Origin: Thermoanaerobacterales bacterium | GTDB lineage: Bacteria; Bacillota; Thermosediminibacteria; Thermosediminibacterales; Tepidanaerobacteraceae | Direction of reading: 5' to 3' | NCBI GenBank assembly: GCA_012840135.1 | Contig: DUMA01000022.1 | Location: 186,001 to 250,000 of the forward strand | Length of the DNA stretch: 64,000 bases | Shown: positions 1 to 9,199 of the stretch, one piece after another | Numbering within the stretch: the first letter of the stretch is position 1 | Layout: each line of letters begins with the position of its first letter | Notes under the pieces: generated by a model | What the model was told of the DNA's origin: nothing | What the model saw: the letters and a program-made list of their open reading frames with translations, nothing else | Databases searched by the model: none | Program-made: the position numbers and the translations under genes

Positions 1-174
1 CCTGATAGATTCATTCAAACCTATATAAAAGAGTTGATTCCCCTGCATGGGCATATCTAAAACAAGATTGTCAAATTCTATATCTTCCACTTTGGAGGGG
101 AAAAAAATATTCTGGTTTCCTCTTTCGACTTCAATGTTTACTTTCATACCAACTTTAAATACTGTATAGTCCAA
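1..174 (-). CDS. ycgR: YcgR/PilZ-type flagellar brake protein, N-terminal part (cut by window edge)
   Basis: The frame begins at a TTG at 174-172, eight bases after an AGGGGTG ribosome-binding site, and runs off the window. The 58 visible residues include a VGMKVNIEVERG stretch, then DNLVLDMPMQG and LFYIGL. This is the pattern of the YcgR-N (YpfA-like) domain that precedes a C-terminal PilZ domain in Gram-positive flagellar brakes. Family knowledge: the PilZ domain binds c-di-GMP and the protein then slows or stops the motor. The PilZ domain itself lies outside the window, so c-di-GMP binding is inferred. It follows flhG by only about 17 bases, so it is probably the next gene of the flagellar operon. 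Confidence 0.72.
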   Translation of the reverse strand, partial: MDYTVFKVGMKVNIEVERGNQNIFFPSKVEDIEFDNLVLDMPMQGNQLFYIGLNESIR

Positions 175-191
175 TCCTTTGACACCCCTGT

Positions 192-1064
192 TCAGTTTTT
201 CAAAAAAGCCATCAGTTTTTTTACCCATCCCTCAAAGGTGTAATTATATTGAATAGGTTTTTGTTCACCGTAAAGAAGCTTTCTTCCAAGATTCAAAATA
301 CATTTGGAAGCCAGACTGTCTGGAAATCTTGCATAAAATGGGATTTGTTCCATGTTTGATTTTAAAACGCTCCTGTCTTCCAGCACATATCCAAGATAAT
401 CTATATCGGTATGTAAGAATTTACGGGAAGCGTTTGACAATTTTTGAACGGTGTATTCAGCATCTCTAAAGTTATCAACCCTATTTATTATGACATGTAT
501 CTTTTGAGAATACTTGTGGATTAATTTTATTACGGCATAAGCATCGGTGATAGCACTTGGTTCCGGAGTAGTTACGATAATGACTTCATCCGATGATTGA
601 ACAAAGCCAAGTACATTTTTCGATATACCGGCACCTGTATCTATAATAACAATGTCAAAATCATGAGAAATACTATTGAACGCCTTTATCAGAAGATTTA
701 ATTCCACAACGGATAGATTAGCCATTTCATAAAGGCCCGAAGCTCCAGGTAGAATCTTAATCCCCATCGGCCCTTCTATTATGATTTCATTTATGTTTTT
801 TTCGCAACTGATTATATGAGAAATATTGTATTTCGGATATAAGCCTGCAATTACATCCACATTGGCCAGCCCCAGATCAGCATCCACCAGCAGTACTCTT
901 TTGCCCAGCTCTTGCAATACCATGGACAAATTGATCGAAAGGTTTGTCTTCCCCACTCCCCCTTTTCCGCTGGTAACACAATAAACTTTGAACGTTCCTT
1001 GAAAGACTTTATGATTCTGTCTTTCGTCCATTATTCTCTTTAGCTTCGAAGTCTGTTCATACAT
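192..1064 (-). CDS. flhG: FlhG (YlxH), MinD-like ATPase controlling flagellar number/placement
   Basis: 290 residues. A deviant Walker A motif, SGKGGVGKT, lies near residues 32-40, followed by LLVDADLGLANVD (Walker A') and DIVIIDTGAGIS (Walker B-type), as in MinD/ParA ATPases. The N-terminal extension of about 25 residues resembles the FlhF-activating segment of FlhG. Family role: a membrane-associated ATPase that stimulates FlhF GTPase and limits flagellar number and position. The start codon overlaps the end of flhF by 8 bases, so the two are translationally coupled. Identification is secure from the motifs and the flhA-flhF-flhG order. Confidence 0.95.
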   Translation of the reverse strand: MYEQTSKLKRIMDERQNHKVFQGTFKVYCVTSGKGGVGKTNLSINLSMVLQELGKRVLLVDADLGLANVDVIAGLYPKYNISHIISCEKNINEIIIEGPMGIKILPGASGLYEMANLSVVELNLLIKAFNSISHDFDIVIIDTGAGISKNVLGFVQSSDEVIIVTTPEPSAITDAYAVIKLIHKYSQKIHVIINRVDNFRDAEYTVQKLSNASRKFLHTDIDYLGYVLEDRSVLKSNMEQIPFYARFPDSLASKCILNLGRKLLYGEQKPIQYNYTFEGWVKKLMAFLKN

Positions 1065-2214
1065 ATGTATACTCCCCCAGAATCATACCTGCCAGTTTTT
1101 CAGCCGAAGCTATTTCTATATCATCTGGAACGTTTTGCCCCACTGTAAAATATGATAAATTGCTAGAGGTCATTTTAACGGCATTCATAATGGTGCCGTA
1201 TGTTCTTGTTTCATCAAGTTTCGTTATAACCAATTTGTTGAAATTTAACTCTTTATAACTGTTTAAAATATCGCCTATATCATTTCCTTTGGTTGTAGCG
1301 CTGATTACCATGTAGACATCGGTGGGATTTATCGCATCCAGTAAATTCTTGACCTTTTTGATCTGCATTTTATTATTTGGGCTAGAGCCCATGGTATCTA
1401 TCAAAACCAGATCATATCCTTTAACCCTGTTCAAAGCCGTCTGTACATCATCATTTCCGTATATTACTTCTACCGGTACTTCCAGCAGTTCTCCATAAGT
1501 TTTTAACTGCTCTATGGCACCAACTCTGAACGTATCGGCTGTAATCATGGCTACTTTTTTATCATCATACAGGGTAAACTTTGCTGCCAGTTTTGCAATG
1601 GTTGTGGTCTTCCCGACTCCTGTGGGACCTATGAAAGCTACAATAACATTTTCATTATCGGTCAAATGGATGGGCTCGATTTTACCAATCTGAGATATTA
1701 ATTCATTCTTGATTATGGTAAAAAGTGCATTTTCATCCTTCAAGTCTTCGGGTTTTAGAACTTTTGAAACCTTGCTTAATATGTCCTTTATGAGATCTTC
1801 ATTTATTTCCATTGCCATCATTTTTTTATAAAACATCTCAAAGGCCGGTGAAAAATCCCGTTCCAAAACCGGACTTCTTTGGCCATGGTTAAAGTATAAA
1901 TCTTTAATCATATCTTTAACTTCATCAATGTCCTTTTTTATATCCTGAATATCTTTAGAGGTAGGGGTGGCTGGTTTCACAGGCGGAACCGTTTCAAGCA
2001 ATCCATTACTTGCATAGGGCCTTTTAGGTGGTGTTTGAGTTACTGCCAGGTCATTGGCAGCCACAACTTCTACCATGGATCTTGAGAAAAATCCCAGGAT
2101 TCCACCCTTTCTTATATGTTTTGTCTGTAATATTATAGCATCTTTTCCCAGATCGCTTTTTATCTTGTACATGGCTTCCTGCATATTGCTGGCCACATAT
2201 GTTTTTATCTTCAT
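1057..2214 (-). CDS. flhF: FlhF, SRP-family GTPase for flagellar placement
   Basis: About 385 residues. The N-terminal B domain (MKIKTYVASNMQEAM..) is followed by a linker and an SRP-type NG GTPase domain. P-loop [18 protein letters not shown] lies near residue 195, ITADTFRVGAIEQL is the insertion-box region, and ITKLDET is the G4 motif. The G3 motif reads DTMGSSPNN where SRP GTPases normally have DTAGR, which is unusual. The ATG at 2214 overlaps the flhA stop (TGATG), so it is preferred to the TTG one codon upstream. FlhF recruits early flagellar parts to the assembly site; FlhG, encoded next, is its regulator. Confidence 0.95.
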   Translation of the reverse strand: MKIKTYVASNMQEAMYKIKSDLGKDAIILQTKHIRKGGILGFFSRSMVEVVAANDLAVTQTPPKRPYASNGLLETVPPVKPATPTSKDIQDIKKDIDEVKDMIKDLYFNHGQRSPVLERDFSPAFEMFYKKMMAMEINEDLIKDILSKVSKVLKPEDLKDENALFTIIKNELISQIGKIEPIHLTDNENVIVAFIGPTGVGKTTTIAKLAAKFTLYDDKKVAMITADTFRVGAIEQLKTYGELLEVPVEVIYGNDDVQTALNRVKGYDLVLIDTMGSSPNNKMQIKKVKNLLDAINPTDVYMVISATTKGNDIGDILNSYKELNFNKLVITKLDETRTYGTIMNAVKMTSSNLSYFTVGQNVPDDIEIASAEKLAGMILGEYTYV

Positions 2215-4244
2215 CAAATCATCACCGTTCCTACTGATTGGACTTCTACACCGGATTCCAGCTCATTATAAGAAATCACCGGAAGGTATGAAGCATAATC
2301 TTCTACTAATCTTCGAAAGTACATCCTTACCATGGGACTTGTAAGTATAACTGGCGATATTCCTTTTAATCCGAGCTCATTTACTAATTTTAAAAGTGCT
2401 GACCTTATTTTTTGGATGTACGAAGGTTCCAGTGCAAGATACGTCCCGTGGTCATTCTGACGGACGGCGCTTAAAATCTGATTCTCCAGTTGTCCGTCAA
2501 TAGTAATAACCTGAACTTTTTGACCGTTAGTAAACCGGTGGGTTATAACCCTTTTAAGTCTTTGTCTTACGTATTCAGTCAGCATATCAGTATCTTTTGT
2601 CAAACCTGCGTAATCTCCCAAAGCTTCCAGAATGGTGACCATATCCCTGATGGGTACATTCTCTTTTAATAAGTTGGAAAGTACTTTTTGAACTTCTCCC
2701 AGAGATAGTACTTTTGGAACCAGTTCCTCGATAAGGGATGGATACTGCTCTTTTAAATTGTCCAGGATATTTTTTACTTCCTGCCTGCCTATAAGCTCGT
2801 GGGCATATGCTTTGATTATTTCCGTAAGGTGGGTGGCCAGAACCGAAGATGCATCCACTACCGTATAACCCTTCATCTCGGCCTTTTCTTTATTTTCGCT
2901 GGTAATCCACTTGGCAGGCAGGCCAAAAGCGGGTTCCTTTGTTGGTATTCCTTCGATGTCGGGCATACCTCCCATAGGATTCATTACCATAAAATGGTCC
3001 GTCCTTATTTCTCCGCGGGCTGCTTCGACACCTTTGATCTTAATCACATATTCGTTGGGTTTCAACTGGATATTATCCCTGAGTCTCACCATAGGAACAA
3101 CCATCCCGAGATCCAGTGCACACTGACGCCTAATCATAACCACTCTATCAAGTAAATCACCGCCCTGATTCACATCAGCGAGAGGAATAATATTATATCC
3201 AAACTCCACTTCTATGGGATCGACCTGAAGGAGTGAAAAAATATTTTCGGGTTTTCTCATTTCTTCCAATTCTTTCTCTTTTCGTAGTTCATCTTTTTTC
3301 AACTTTTCGTGTTCCGAAATCCTCTGAACGGATAAGCCCATATATCCCAGGCCGCCTGCCAGAACTATAAAAGGAATGTGAGGGAGCCCTGGAATGATTG
3401 CAAAAAATGCTAATACTCCAGAAGCTAAGAGTAATAGTTTGGGATATGAGACGAGCTGTTTTATCAAATCCTCGCCGAGATTTCCTGCACTTGCAGCCTT
3501 AGTCACCACTATGCCAGTGGCTGTGGACACCAGAAGGGCCGGAATCTGGCTTACAAGACCATCTCCGACTGTAAGCAGCGTATACCGGTTTACCGATGTC
3601 ATAATGTCCCAGTTATGAAACAATACTCCGGTAATCAGTCCCCCGATTATGTTTATTACCGTGATGATTATTCCCGCTATGGCATCGCCTTTTACAAATT
3701 TGCTGGCACCGTCCATCGCTCCGTAAAAATCGGCCTCTCTTTGTATCTCTGCCCTTCTCTGACGGGCTTCGCTCTCACTTATTAAGCCCGAGTTCAGGTC
3801 CGCATCAATGCTCATCTGTTTTCCTGGCATGGCATCAAGGGTAAATCTGGCTGCCACTTCAGCAACTCTTTCAGCACCTCTGGTAATGACTATAAACTGC
3901 ACAATAATGATAATAAGAAATATTATAAATCCTACCAGCACGTTTCCCTTGACGACGAAATTGCCGAAGGACTCGATGACCTTTCCTGCATAGCCGTTTA
4001 ACAGTATTAGCCTGGTGGATGAAATGTTGAGGGATAGTCTCAATAATGTGGTAAGCAAAAGCAATGAAGGAAAAATAGAGAAATCTAGAGGTTTTTCCAT
4101 GTTCATTGAAATTAAGAGAATGACCAGAGAAAAGGTAATATTGAACGACAGCAACAAATCAAGGATGGATGAAGGCAGGGGTATTATCATAATTATGACT
4201 ACCATTATTGCCAGCAGTGCAACAGCAATGTCACTAAACTTCAA
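2214..4244 (-). CDS. flhA: FlhA, flagellar type III export gate protein
   Basis: 676 residues, normal for the family. The N-terminal half is hydrophobic, with about eight predicted membrane segments. The conserved cytoplasmic FHIPEP-family loop is present around residues 140-195 (DAMPGKQMSID, then ADFYGAMDGASKFVKGD). The C-terminal ~340 residues form the soluble domain that docks chaperone-substrate complexes. Its start overlaps the flhB stop by 4 bases and its stop overlaps flhF. It works with FlhB, FliP, FliQ and FliR, all encoded immediately upstream. Confidence 0.97.
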   Translation of the reverse strand: MKFSDIAVALLAIMVVIIMIIPLPSSILDLLLSFNITFSLVILLISMNMEKPLDFSIFPSLLLLTTLLRLSLNISSTRLILLNGYAGKVIESFGNFVVKGNVLVGFIIFLIIIIVQFIVITRGAERVAEVAARFTLDAMPGKQMSIDADLNSGLISESEARQRRAEIQREADFYGAMDGASKFVKGDAIAGIIITVINIIGGLITGVLFHNWDIMTSVNRYTLLTVGDGLVSQIPALLVSTATGIVVTKAASAGNLGEDLIKQLVSYPKLLLLASGVLAFFAIIPGLPHIPFIVLAGGLGYMGLSVQRISEHEKLKKDELRKEKELEEMRKPENIFSLLQVDPIEVEFGYNIIPLADVNQGGDLLDRVVMIRRQCALDLGMVVPMVRLRDNIQLKPNEYVIKIKGVEAARGEIRTDHFMVMNPMGGMPDIEGIPTKEPAFGLPAKWITSENKEKAEMKGYTVVDASSVLATHLTEIIKAYAHELIGRQEVKNILDNLKEQYPSLIEELVPKVLSLGEVQKVLSNLLKENVPIRDMVTILEALGDYAGLTKDTDMLTEYVRQRLKRVITHRFTNGQKVQVITIDGQLENQILSAVRQNDHGTYLALEPSYIQKIRSALLKLVNELGLKGISPVILTSPMVRMYFRRLVEDYASYLPVISYNELESGVEVQSVGTVMI

Positions 4245-5323
4245 CTATAATTCCTCCTTTCCCTCAAACTGTAAACAAAGGCCAATATTTCCGCCACTGC
4301 ATGGTAAAGATTCTCCGGAATCACTTCGCCAACTTCTACTGACTTATACAAAATCTGTGCTAGTGGCTTGTTCTCTACAATAGGTATATCCTCCAGTAAT
4401 GCAATTTGTTTGATTTTTTCCGCAATCCTGTCACTGCCTTTGGCCAGGACCACCGGTGCAGGATTTTTGCCGGCATCATAGGCCAGTGCCACTGCCAGGT
4501 GAGTGGGGTTGGTAATAACCACATCGGCCTTTTTTACATCGCTCATCATCCTGCTTCTGGCCATCTGCCTCTGTATTTGTTTTATTCGGGATTTTATTAG
4601 AGGATTGCCCTCCACTTCTTTGAATTCTTCCTTAATGTCTTCCTTTGACATCATAAGTCCGGTTTCATACTCACGCCACTGATAAATGTAATCAAAGATG
4701 GACAGGATAAATAAGACTATAGCCGCCTTTACACCAATTTTAAAAGAAATCCCGGCAAGTGTTTCAAAAGATGAATAGATATCCATATCCATCATAAGGG
4801 GAAATAAATCTATAACTTGAATGATACTGCCGTAAATTATGTATCCCACGACGAGGATTTTGACTATCGATTTGACAAGTTCTATAAAGCTTCTTTTGGA
4901 AAAAATCCTTTTTATGCCTTCCAGGGGGTTAATACGTTCAAGTTTTGGTACAATAGGTTCAAAACTCAGCACAGCACCAACCTGAAGAACGTTTGCAAGT
5001 ATTCCCATAAACAAAACACTTAAAGCCAGCGGGAGAGTTGTTTTTGCTATGAAAATCATTGCTTCGGTAAAAATACTCAAAAGCCCCGGAATTGTAAACA
5101 AATCCTCTTTATTTAAGAGATTAATCCATGATGATTCGATATAGCCTATCATATTTTCAATTAGATTTTTCCCAAAAAGTTTCAAAACTGCAAAACCAGT
5201 CAACAACACTACCGATGAAACAAGTTCCCTGCTAGAAAATACCTGGCCACGTTCTCTGGCTTTTTGCCTTTTTCTTGGTGTTGCTTTCTCGGTCTTTTCC
5301 TGGGCAAATAACTGCAAGTTCAT
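4241..5323 (-). CDS. flhB: FlhB, flagellar export gate / substrate-specificity switch
   Basis: 360 residues. The opening QEKTEKATPRKRQKARERGQ is typical of FlhB. It is followed by four membrane segments and a cytoplasmic domain with the autocleavage motif NPTH (within DVVITNPTHLAVALAYD, near residue 264). Family knowledge: cleavage between Asn and Pro is needed to switch export from rod/hook to filament substrates, together with FliK, which is encoded in this operon. The start overlaps the fliR stop by 4 bases. Confidence 0.97.
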   Translation of the reverse strand: MNLQLFAQEKTEKATPRKRQKARERGQVFSSRELVSSVVLLTGFAVLKLFGKNLIENMIGYIESSWINLLNKEDLFTIPGLLSIFTEAMIFIAKTTLPLALSVLFMGILANVLQVGAVLSFEPIVPKLERINPLEGIKRIFSKRSFIELVKSIVKILVVGYIIYGSIIQVIDLFPLMMDMDIYSSFETLAGISFKIGVKAAIVLFILSIFDYIYQWREYETGLMMSKEDIKEEFKEVEGNPLIKSRIKQIQRQMARSRMMSDVKKADVVITNPTHLAVALAYDAGKNPAPVVLAKGSDRIAEKIKQIALLEDIPIVENKPLAQILYKSVEVGEVIPENLYHAVAEILAFVYSLRERRNYS

Positions 5324-6105
5324 GGCACTTTTAACATTCCCTGCAACAAAGTCAATATATTATCGTATGTACCGTTGAAAATAACATCCAATGCTATGAG
5401 ATACGCCGGAAAAATTATAATCATTCCTATGAATCCTACCAGAATCTTGATGGGTAAGCCCACCATAAAAACATTCATCTGTGGAACCGTCCTGGCTATA
5501 ATCCCCAGAGCAAGATCTGTGATGAAAACTATAGAAACCACAGGTAAACTTACCTTAAATCCCATCAGGAACATTTCCCTGAAAGCTGATATAATAGTAT
5601 TTAGAAAACCCAATCCAAAAGTTGCTCCAGATATAGGCACCATTTCAAAGCTTTTAACCAGAGCCGATATTAAGACATGATGACCATTCACCGTTAAAAA
5701 CACGAGAACAGCTAAAATATAATAAAAATTACCAATTACAGGCACCTGTGCATTGCTCTGAGGGTCTATGACATTTACTATGCCAAAACCCATTTGCATA
5801 TCAATTATTTCCCCCGCCACATAAATCGAAGAAAACATCAGTAAAGTAATGAAGCCGATGGAAAATCCGATAAATGTTTCTCTTATTATGAGTACCGCAA
5901 AATTCCATATATCGAGACTTATTGTCAAATCCGGAATAAAAGGATAAACAATAAATGAAAGTAAACCAGCCAGGCCAATCTTAGCCTGATTTGGAAATTC
6001 CCGCCTTCCGAATACTGGAGTTAACATTATAAACCCGGAGCATCTTAACATAATTAAAAGAAATTTGATTATGTCTTTATCATAAAAAGTGTTCATAACA
6101 TTCAC
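5320..6105 (-). CDS. fliR: FliR, flagellar export apparatus membrane protein
   Basis: 261 residues, almost entirely hydrophobic. An early LRCSGFIMLTPVFGRREFPNQAKIGLAG segment is diagnostic of FliR/SctT, and QMGFGIVNVIDPQSNAQVPVIGNF lies mid-protein. FliR forms the FliPQR pore complex at the base of the export machine. It lies between fliQ (10-base gap) and flhB (4-base overlap), the standard order. Confidence 0.95.
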   Translation of the reverse strand: MNVMNTFYDKDIIKFLLIMLRCSGFIMLTPVFGRREFPNQAKIGLAGLLSFIVYPFIPDLTISLDIWNFAVLIIRETFIGFSIGFITLLMFSSIYVAGEIIDMQMGFGIVNVIDPQSNAQVPVIGNFYYILAVLVFLTVNGHHVLISALVKSFEMVPISGATFGLGFLNTIISAFREMFLMGFKVSLPVVSIVFITDLALGIIARTVPQMNVFMVGLPIKILVGFIGMIIIFPAYLIALDVIFNGTYDNILTLLQGMLKVP

Positions 6106-6115
6106 CGGGATTTAA

Positions 6116-6385
6116 TCAATAAATATAATTGGGTAGCTCGCTGAAAAGATTCTGAGTAAACTGAGTTATCACTGTAAGCATCCATGGCCCGAATATTAAG
6201 ATGGCAGCTATAACAACAACAATCTTGGGGACGAAGGTCAATGTTTGTTCCTGGATCTGAGTAGCCGCCTGTAAAATGCTGATTATAATACCTACCAGCA
6301 TCCCAAAGCCCAGCATGGGTGCTGAAACAAGTAAGACCACCGTTAATGCCTGTTGTCCCAAATGAACAATAGTCTCCTGTGTCAA
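6116..6385 (-). CDS. fliQ: FliQ, flagellar export apparatus membrane protein
   Basis: 89 residues with two hydrophobic hairpin helices. The sequence shows the FliQ pattern: VSAPMLGFGMLVGIIISILQAATQIQEQTLTFVPKI, described here as residues ~20-55, with the conserved QAATQIQEQTL core. A slightly longer reading frame overlaps this one on the same strand (6102-6395) but gives no family resemblance. The gene sits between fliP and fliR as expected. Confidence 0.95.
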   Translation of the reverse strand: MTQETIVHLGQQALTVVLLVSAPMLGFGMLVGIIISILQAATQIQEQTLTFVPKIVVVIAAILIFGPWMLTVITQFTQNLFSELPNYIY

Positions 6386-6402
6386 TCTGCATCACCTTCC
6401 TG

Positions 6403-7170
6403 TTAGTGAAACCCTGCCAGGAGTGAATTCACTACGATATTCCATCCATCCACCATTACAAATAACAGTATTTTAAATGGAAGGGAAATCATAACGGGCG
6501 GAAGCATCAGCATGCCCATAGACATCAATGTGCTCGAAACGATCATATCTATTACCAGAAAAGGTATGAATATAACAAATCCCATCTGAAAGGCAGTTTT
6601 GAGTTCGCTTATTATAAAGGCTGGAATTAAAACATATGTAGGAATATCATCCAGCGATTTTATATCCTTTTGAAGTTTTGCATAATGCAAAAACAGTGCC
6701 AGGTCTTTTTCCCGGGTCTGCCTGAACATAAAATCCCTCAAAGGGACCTGGGCCCTTTTTATGGCTTCTTCGGTGCTGATCTGCTGGTTCATATATGGCT
6801 GAAAAGCCTCAGTATTTATACTGTTCCAGACAGGAGCCATAACAAAAACAGTCATGAAAAGAGCAAGACCTATCAATACCTGGTTTGGCGGTACCTGCTG
6901 CACTCCCAGGCCATTTCTGACAAATGAAAGAACAACTATGATCCTGGTGAAGGATGTCAACATAATCAACAATGATGGTGCCAGTGACAATATGGTCAAA
7001 AGCAGTATTATTTGTAACGTTACCGCCGTTTCTGCAGGACTTTTGGCCGGTTGAATAAACTGAAACGATGGAATGGGAATTTCCGGTGCTGCAAGTAATC
7101 CCTTATTAAAGCTTAGAAAAACAGTAGTTAGCAGTATTGTCTTGTATACTAATCCCTTACCTTTATTCAT
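6403..7170 (-). CDS. fliP: FliP, flagellar export apparatus membrane protein
   Basis: 255 residues. A cleavable signal peptide is predicted at the N terminus (KTILLTTVFLSFNKGLLAAPE), as in other FliP proteins. Family motifs include PSLLIMLTSFTRIIVVLSFVR and VLIGLALFMTVFVMAPVW, followed by C-terminal membrane helices ending in MLMLPPVMISLPFKILLFV. FliP oligomerises with FliQ and FliR into the export pore. The start overlaps the fliO-like gene by 4 bases. Confidence 0.96.
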   Translation of the reverse strand: MNKGKGLVYKTILLTTVFLSFNKGLLAAPEIPIPSFQFIQPAKSPAETAVTLQIILLLTILSLAPSLLIMLTSFTRIIVVLSFVRNGLGVQQVPPNQVLIGLALFMTVFVMAPVWNSINTEAFQPYMNQQISTEEAIKRAQVPLRDFMFRQTREKDLALFLHYAKLQKDIKSLDDIPTYVLIPAFIISELKTAFQMGFVIFIPFLVIDMIVSSTLMSMGMLMLPPVMISLPFKILLFVMVDGWNIVVNSLLAGFH

Positions 7171-7718
7171 GAATGATCACCATTATGTTTTTTCCCCGGT
7201 TCTCTCTTTAATCGTGTTAAAAAATACTCTAACTGATTGGAAAAATTTTTGTTCATGAAACCCGTGTTTGATTCAACTTCATTAATCAGTTCGGCTTCGT
7301 CGGAATCTAATTTTGAAATAATGGAAAGGTTCTTTTCCGATACTCCCACCATCATTAACCCCTTGGGTGTCTTTATAATATATATGCCCTTATTGTTGCC
7401 CAGTGGCAACACATCGATAACCTCCATGTATTTGCTTTTGGGCTGGGCGTTCATCTGGAATCTTGCTATCCATTTTGTGGTTAAAAATGCCAGTAAAGAT
7501 ATAACTAAAAATAATATAAAATATATAAAAAAAGTAAAAACACTTTTTGCAGGATAATTATTTTGAGCATCCTGTTTATTTGGAGTATCGAAGTTGTATG
7601 TTTTCAGATTGTTTACATCAGGTGAAGCGGCGTAAGCATTACCTAAAATTGCCATGATCAAAATAAATAATATCAAACATACATGCCATTTTGAACCGAA
7701 TAGTCTATCCATAAACAT
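7167..7718 (-). CDS. fliO: FliO/FliZ-family flagellar export assembly protein
   Basis: 183 residues. An N-terminal hydrophobic signal segment (residues ~10-30) is followed by a second membrane span near residues 60-82, then the FliO-type cytoplasmic region (MEVIDVLPLGNNKGIYIIKTPKGLMMVGVSE). FliO acts as a scaffold/chaperone for FliP ring formation. Sequence conservation in this family is low, but hydropathy, the GIYIIK-type motif and the position just upstream of fliP support the call. Confidence 0.85.
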   Translation of the reverse strand: MFMDRLFGSKWHVCLILFILIMAILGNAYAASPDVNNLKTYNFDTPNKQDAQNNYPAKSVFTFFIYFILFLVISLLAFLTTKWIARFQMNAQPKSKYMEVIDVLPLGNNKGIYIIKTPKGLMMVGVSEKNLSIISKLDSDEAELINEVESNTGFMNKNFSNQLEYFLTRLKREPGKKHNGDHS

Positions 7719-7724
7719 TCCCTT

Positions 7725-8084
7725 CTAGCCAAGGGCTTTTCTCACGGCTTCCACTACTCTTTCAGGTTGAAAGGGTTTTACAATAAAGTCCCTGGCACCC
7801 GCTTGAATTGCGTCAATTACCATAGCCTGCTGTCCCATAGCTGAACACATTATTATTTTTGCGTGAGGATCTTTCGCTTTTATTCTTTTTACCGCTTCAA
7901 TGCCATCCATCTCCGGCATCGTTATATCCATAATCACAAGGTTGGGTTTTAAATTATTATATACTTCAACGGCAATGGCTCCATTCTCGGCTTCCCCGCA
8001 TACCTGAAAGCCATTTTTGTTCAATATATCCTTAATCATCATCCTCATAAAAGCTGCATCATCTACTATTAAAATTCCTCCCAT
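7725..8084 (-). CDS. cheY: CheY, chemotaxis response regulator
   Basis: Single receiver domain of about 119 residues starting GGILIVDDAAFMR. The acidic pair is in IVDDA, the phosphoacceptor Asp is in LVIMDITMPEMDG, the Ser/Thr switch is in MCSAMGQQ and the conserved Lys is in FIVKPF. The ATG at 8084 is chosen because the GGGGAGGATG ribosome-binding site lies about 9 bases ahead. Two in-frame Met codons upstream are too close to it or inside fliY. It lies directly after the switch genes fliM and fliY, so phospho-CheY from this gene probably binds FliM and is dephosphorylated by FliY. Confidence 0.93.
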   Translation of the reverse strand: MGGILIVDDAAFMRMMIKDILNKNGFQVCGEAENGAIAVEVYNNLKPNLVIMDITMPEMDGIEAVKRIKAKDPHAKIIMCSAMGQQAMVIDAIQAGARDFIVKPFQPERVVEAVRKALG

Positions 8085-8101
8085 TAAAATCATCCTCCCC
8101 A

Positions 8102-9199
8102 CTACTGTAAGCTATTTACTCTTTCTATTGAATTTATGATTTCGGTAATTCTAACGCCAAAATTTTCATCTATTACTACAACTTCACCTTTGGCCACATG
8201 TTTTCCATTGACTAAAATGTCCACCGGTTCACCGGCCATTTTGTCCAATTCCACTATAGAACCGGGGCTAAAGCCCAGTATTTCTTTTATGGTTTTAAAC
8301 GTTCTGCCCAATTCAACTGTTACTTCCAGCGGTACATCCATAATTAAATCCAGGCTGGCATTAGAGGGGGGGACCGGTTCTTCTTGAAATGTTTCAAATT
8401 GAACCGGGTTCACTGTAATACTTTTCCTCCTTTCAGGTTTATTTTTTTCCTCTTTTTCTTCGGGAAAAGATAACATGTTATCTTGCATATTATCCGAAAC
8501 TACGGTGCTCTCTTTTTCGGAAGCTTGCTGCCAATTATCTCCGCTCATGGATAGATTATAAAGATATTTTACAAGGGTTTTTGCAAAAGGAATGGGCATT
8601 AGCTGTAAGATTTTGCTATCCAGAAAGTCTCCCACTTGCATATTAAAAGAAATTACAACTATTTCTTCATTTTCCTTAAAATAACCTTCTAGGGAATCAG
8701 TTGCAAAATTTATCCTGCTGAGCTTTGGCGGGGAAATGTTTATATCTTTTTTCAACATGGTAGACAAAGATGTAGAAGCAGATCCCATCATCTGATTCAT
8801 GGCCTCTCCTACAGCGCTTAACCTTATCTCATCTAGCTCTGCTTCAACATTTTTCCCGTCCCCTCCCATCATTAGGTCTGCGATTATTTTTGCATCATTT
8901 TCTTCTATGATCATAATATTGCTTCCGCTCAAACCTTTGGTATAAGAGACTTCTATGGCGATAAAAGGAACGGGATACATTTTTTTTAATTCATTTATTT
9001 TTTTTATGCTTACATTAGGAGTTGTTATTACCACCTTATTTCGGAGCAAAGAATACAAAGTGGTGGCCGACGTCCCTATCGAAATGTTGCCTATTTCTCC
9101 AAGGGCATCCTTTTCTTCTCTAGTAAGAATATTTTCCTGGGGTTCTTCGTTTCTTGTCAGTTCTTTTATTTCATCATCAGACAGTATATTTTCATCCAT
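8102..9199 (-). CDS. fliY: FliY, switch protein with CheC-type phosphatase and FliN domains
   Basis: 365 residues. The N-terminal half is a CheC/CheX-type phosphatase with the paired Glu/Asn motifs LGEIGNISIGTSA and VGEAMNQMMGSAS. The C-terminal ~80 residues are a SpoA/FliN domain (IMDVPLEVTVELGRT.. to ..FGVRITEII). A low-complexity charged linker joins them. This architecture is FliY of Gram-positive bacteria, which replaces FliN in the C-ring and hydrolyses CheY-P. It overlaps the end of fliM by 8 bases. Confidence 0.95.
   Translation of the reverse strand: MDENILSDDEIKELTRNEEPQENILTREEKDALGEIGNISIGTSATTLYSLLRNKVVITTPNVSIKKINELKKMYPVPFIAIEVSYTKGLSGSNIMIIEENDAKIIADLMMGGDGKNVEAELDEIRLSAVGEAMNQMMGSASTSLSTMLKKDINISPPKLSRINFATDSLEGYFKENEEIVVISFNMQVGDFLDSKILQLMPIPFAKTLVKYLYNLSMSGDNWQQASEKESTVVSDNMQDNMLSFPEEKEEKNKPERRKSITVNPVQFETFQEEPVPPSNASLDLIMDVPLEVTVELGRTFKTIKEILGFSPGSIVELDKMAGEPVDILVNGKHVAKGEVVVIDENFGVRITEIINSIERVNSLQ

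Noticed and set aside
6102-6395. 97-residue frame overlapping fliQ on the same strand
   Set aside because: It is out of frame with the clear FliQ protein (6116-6385) and has no family resemblance.
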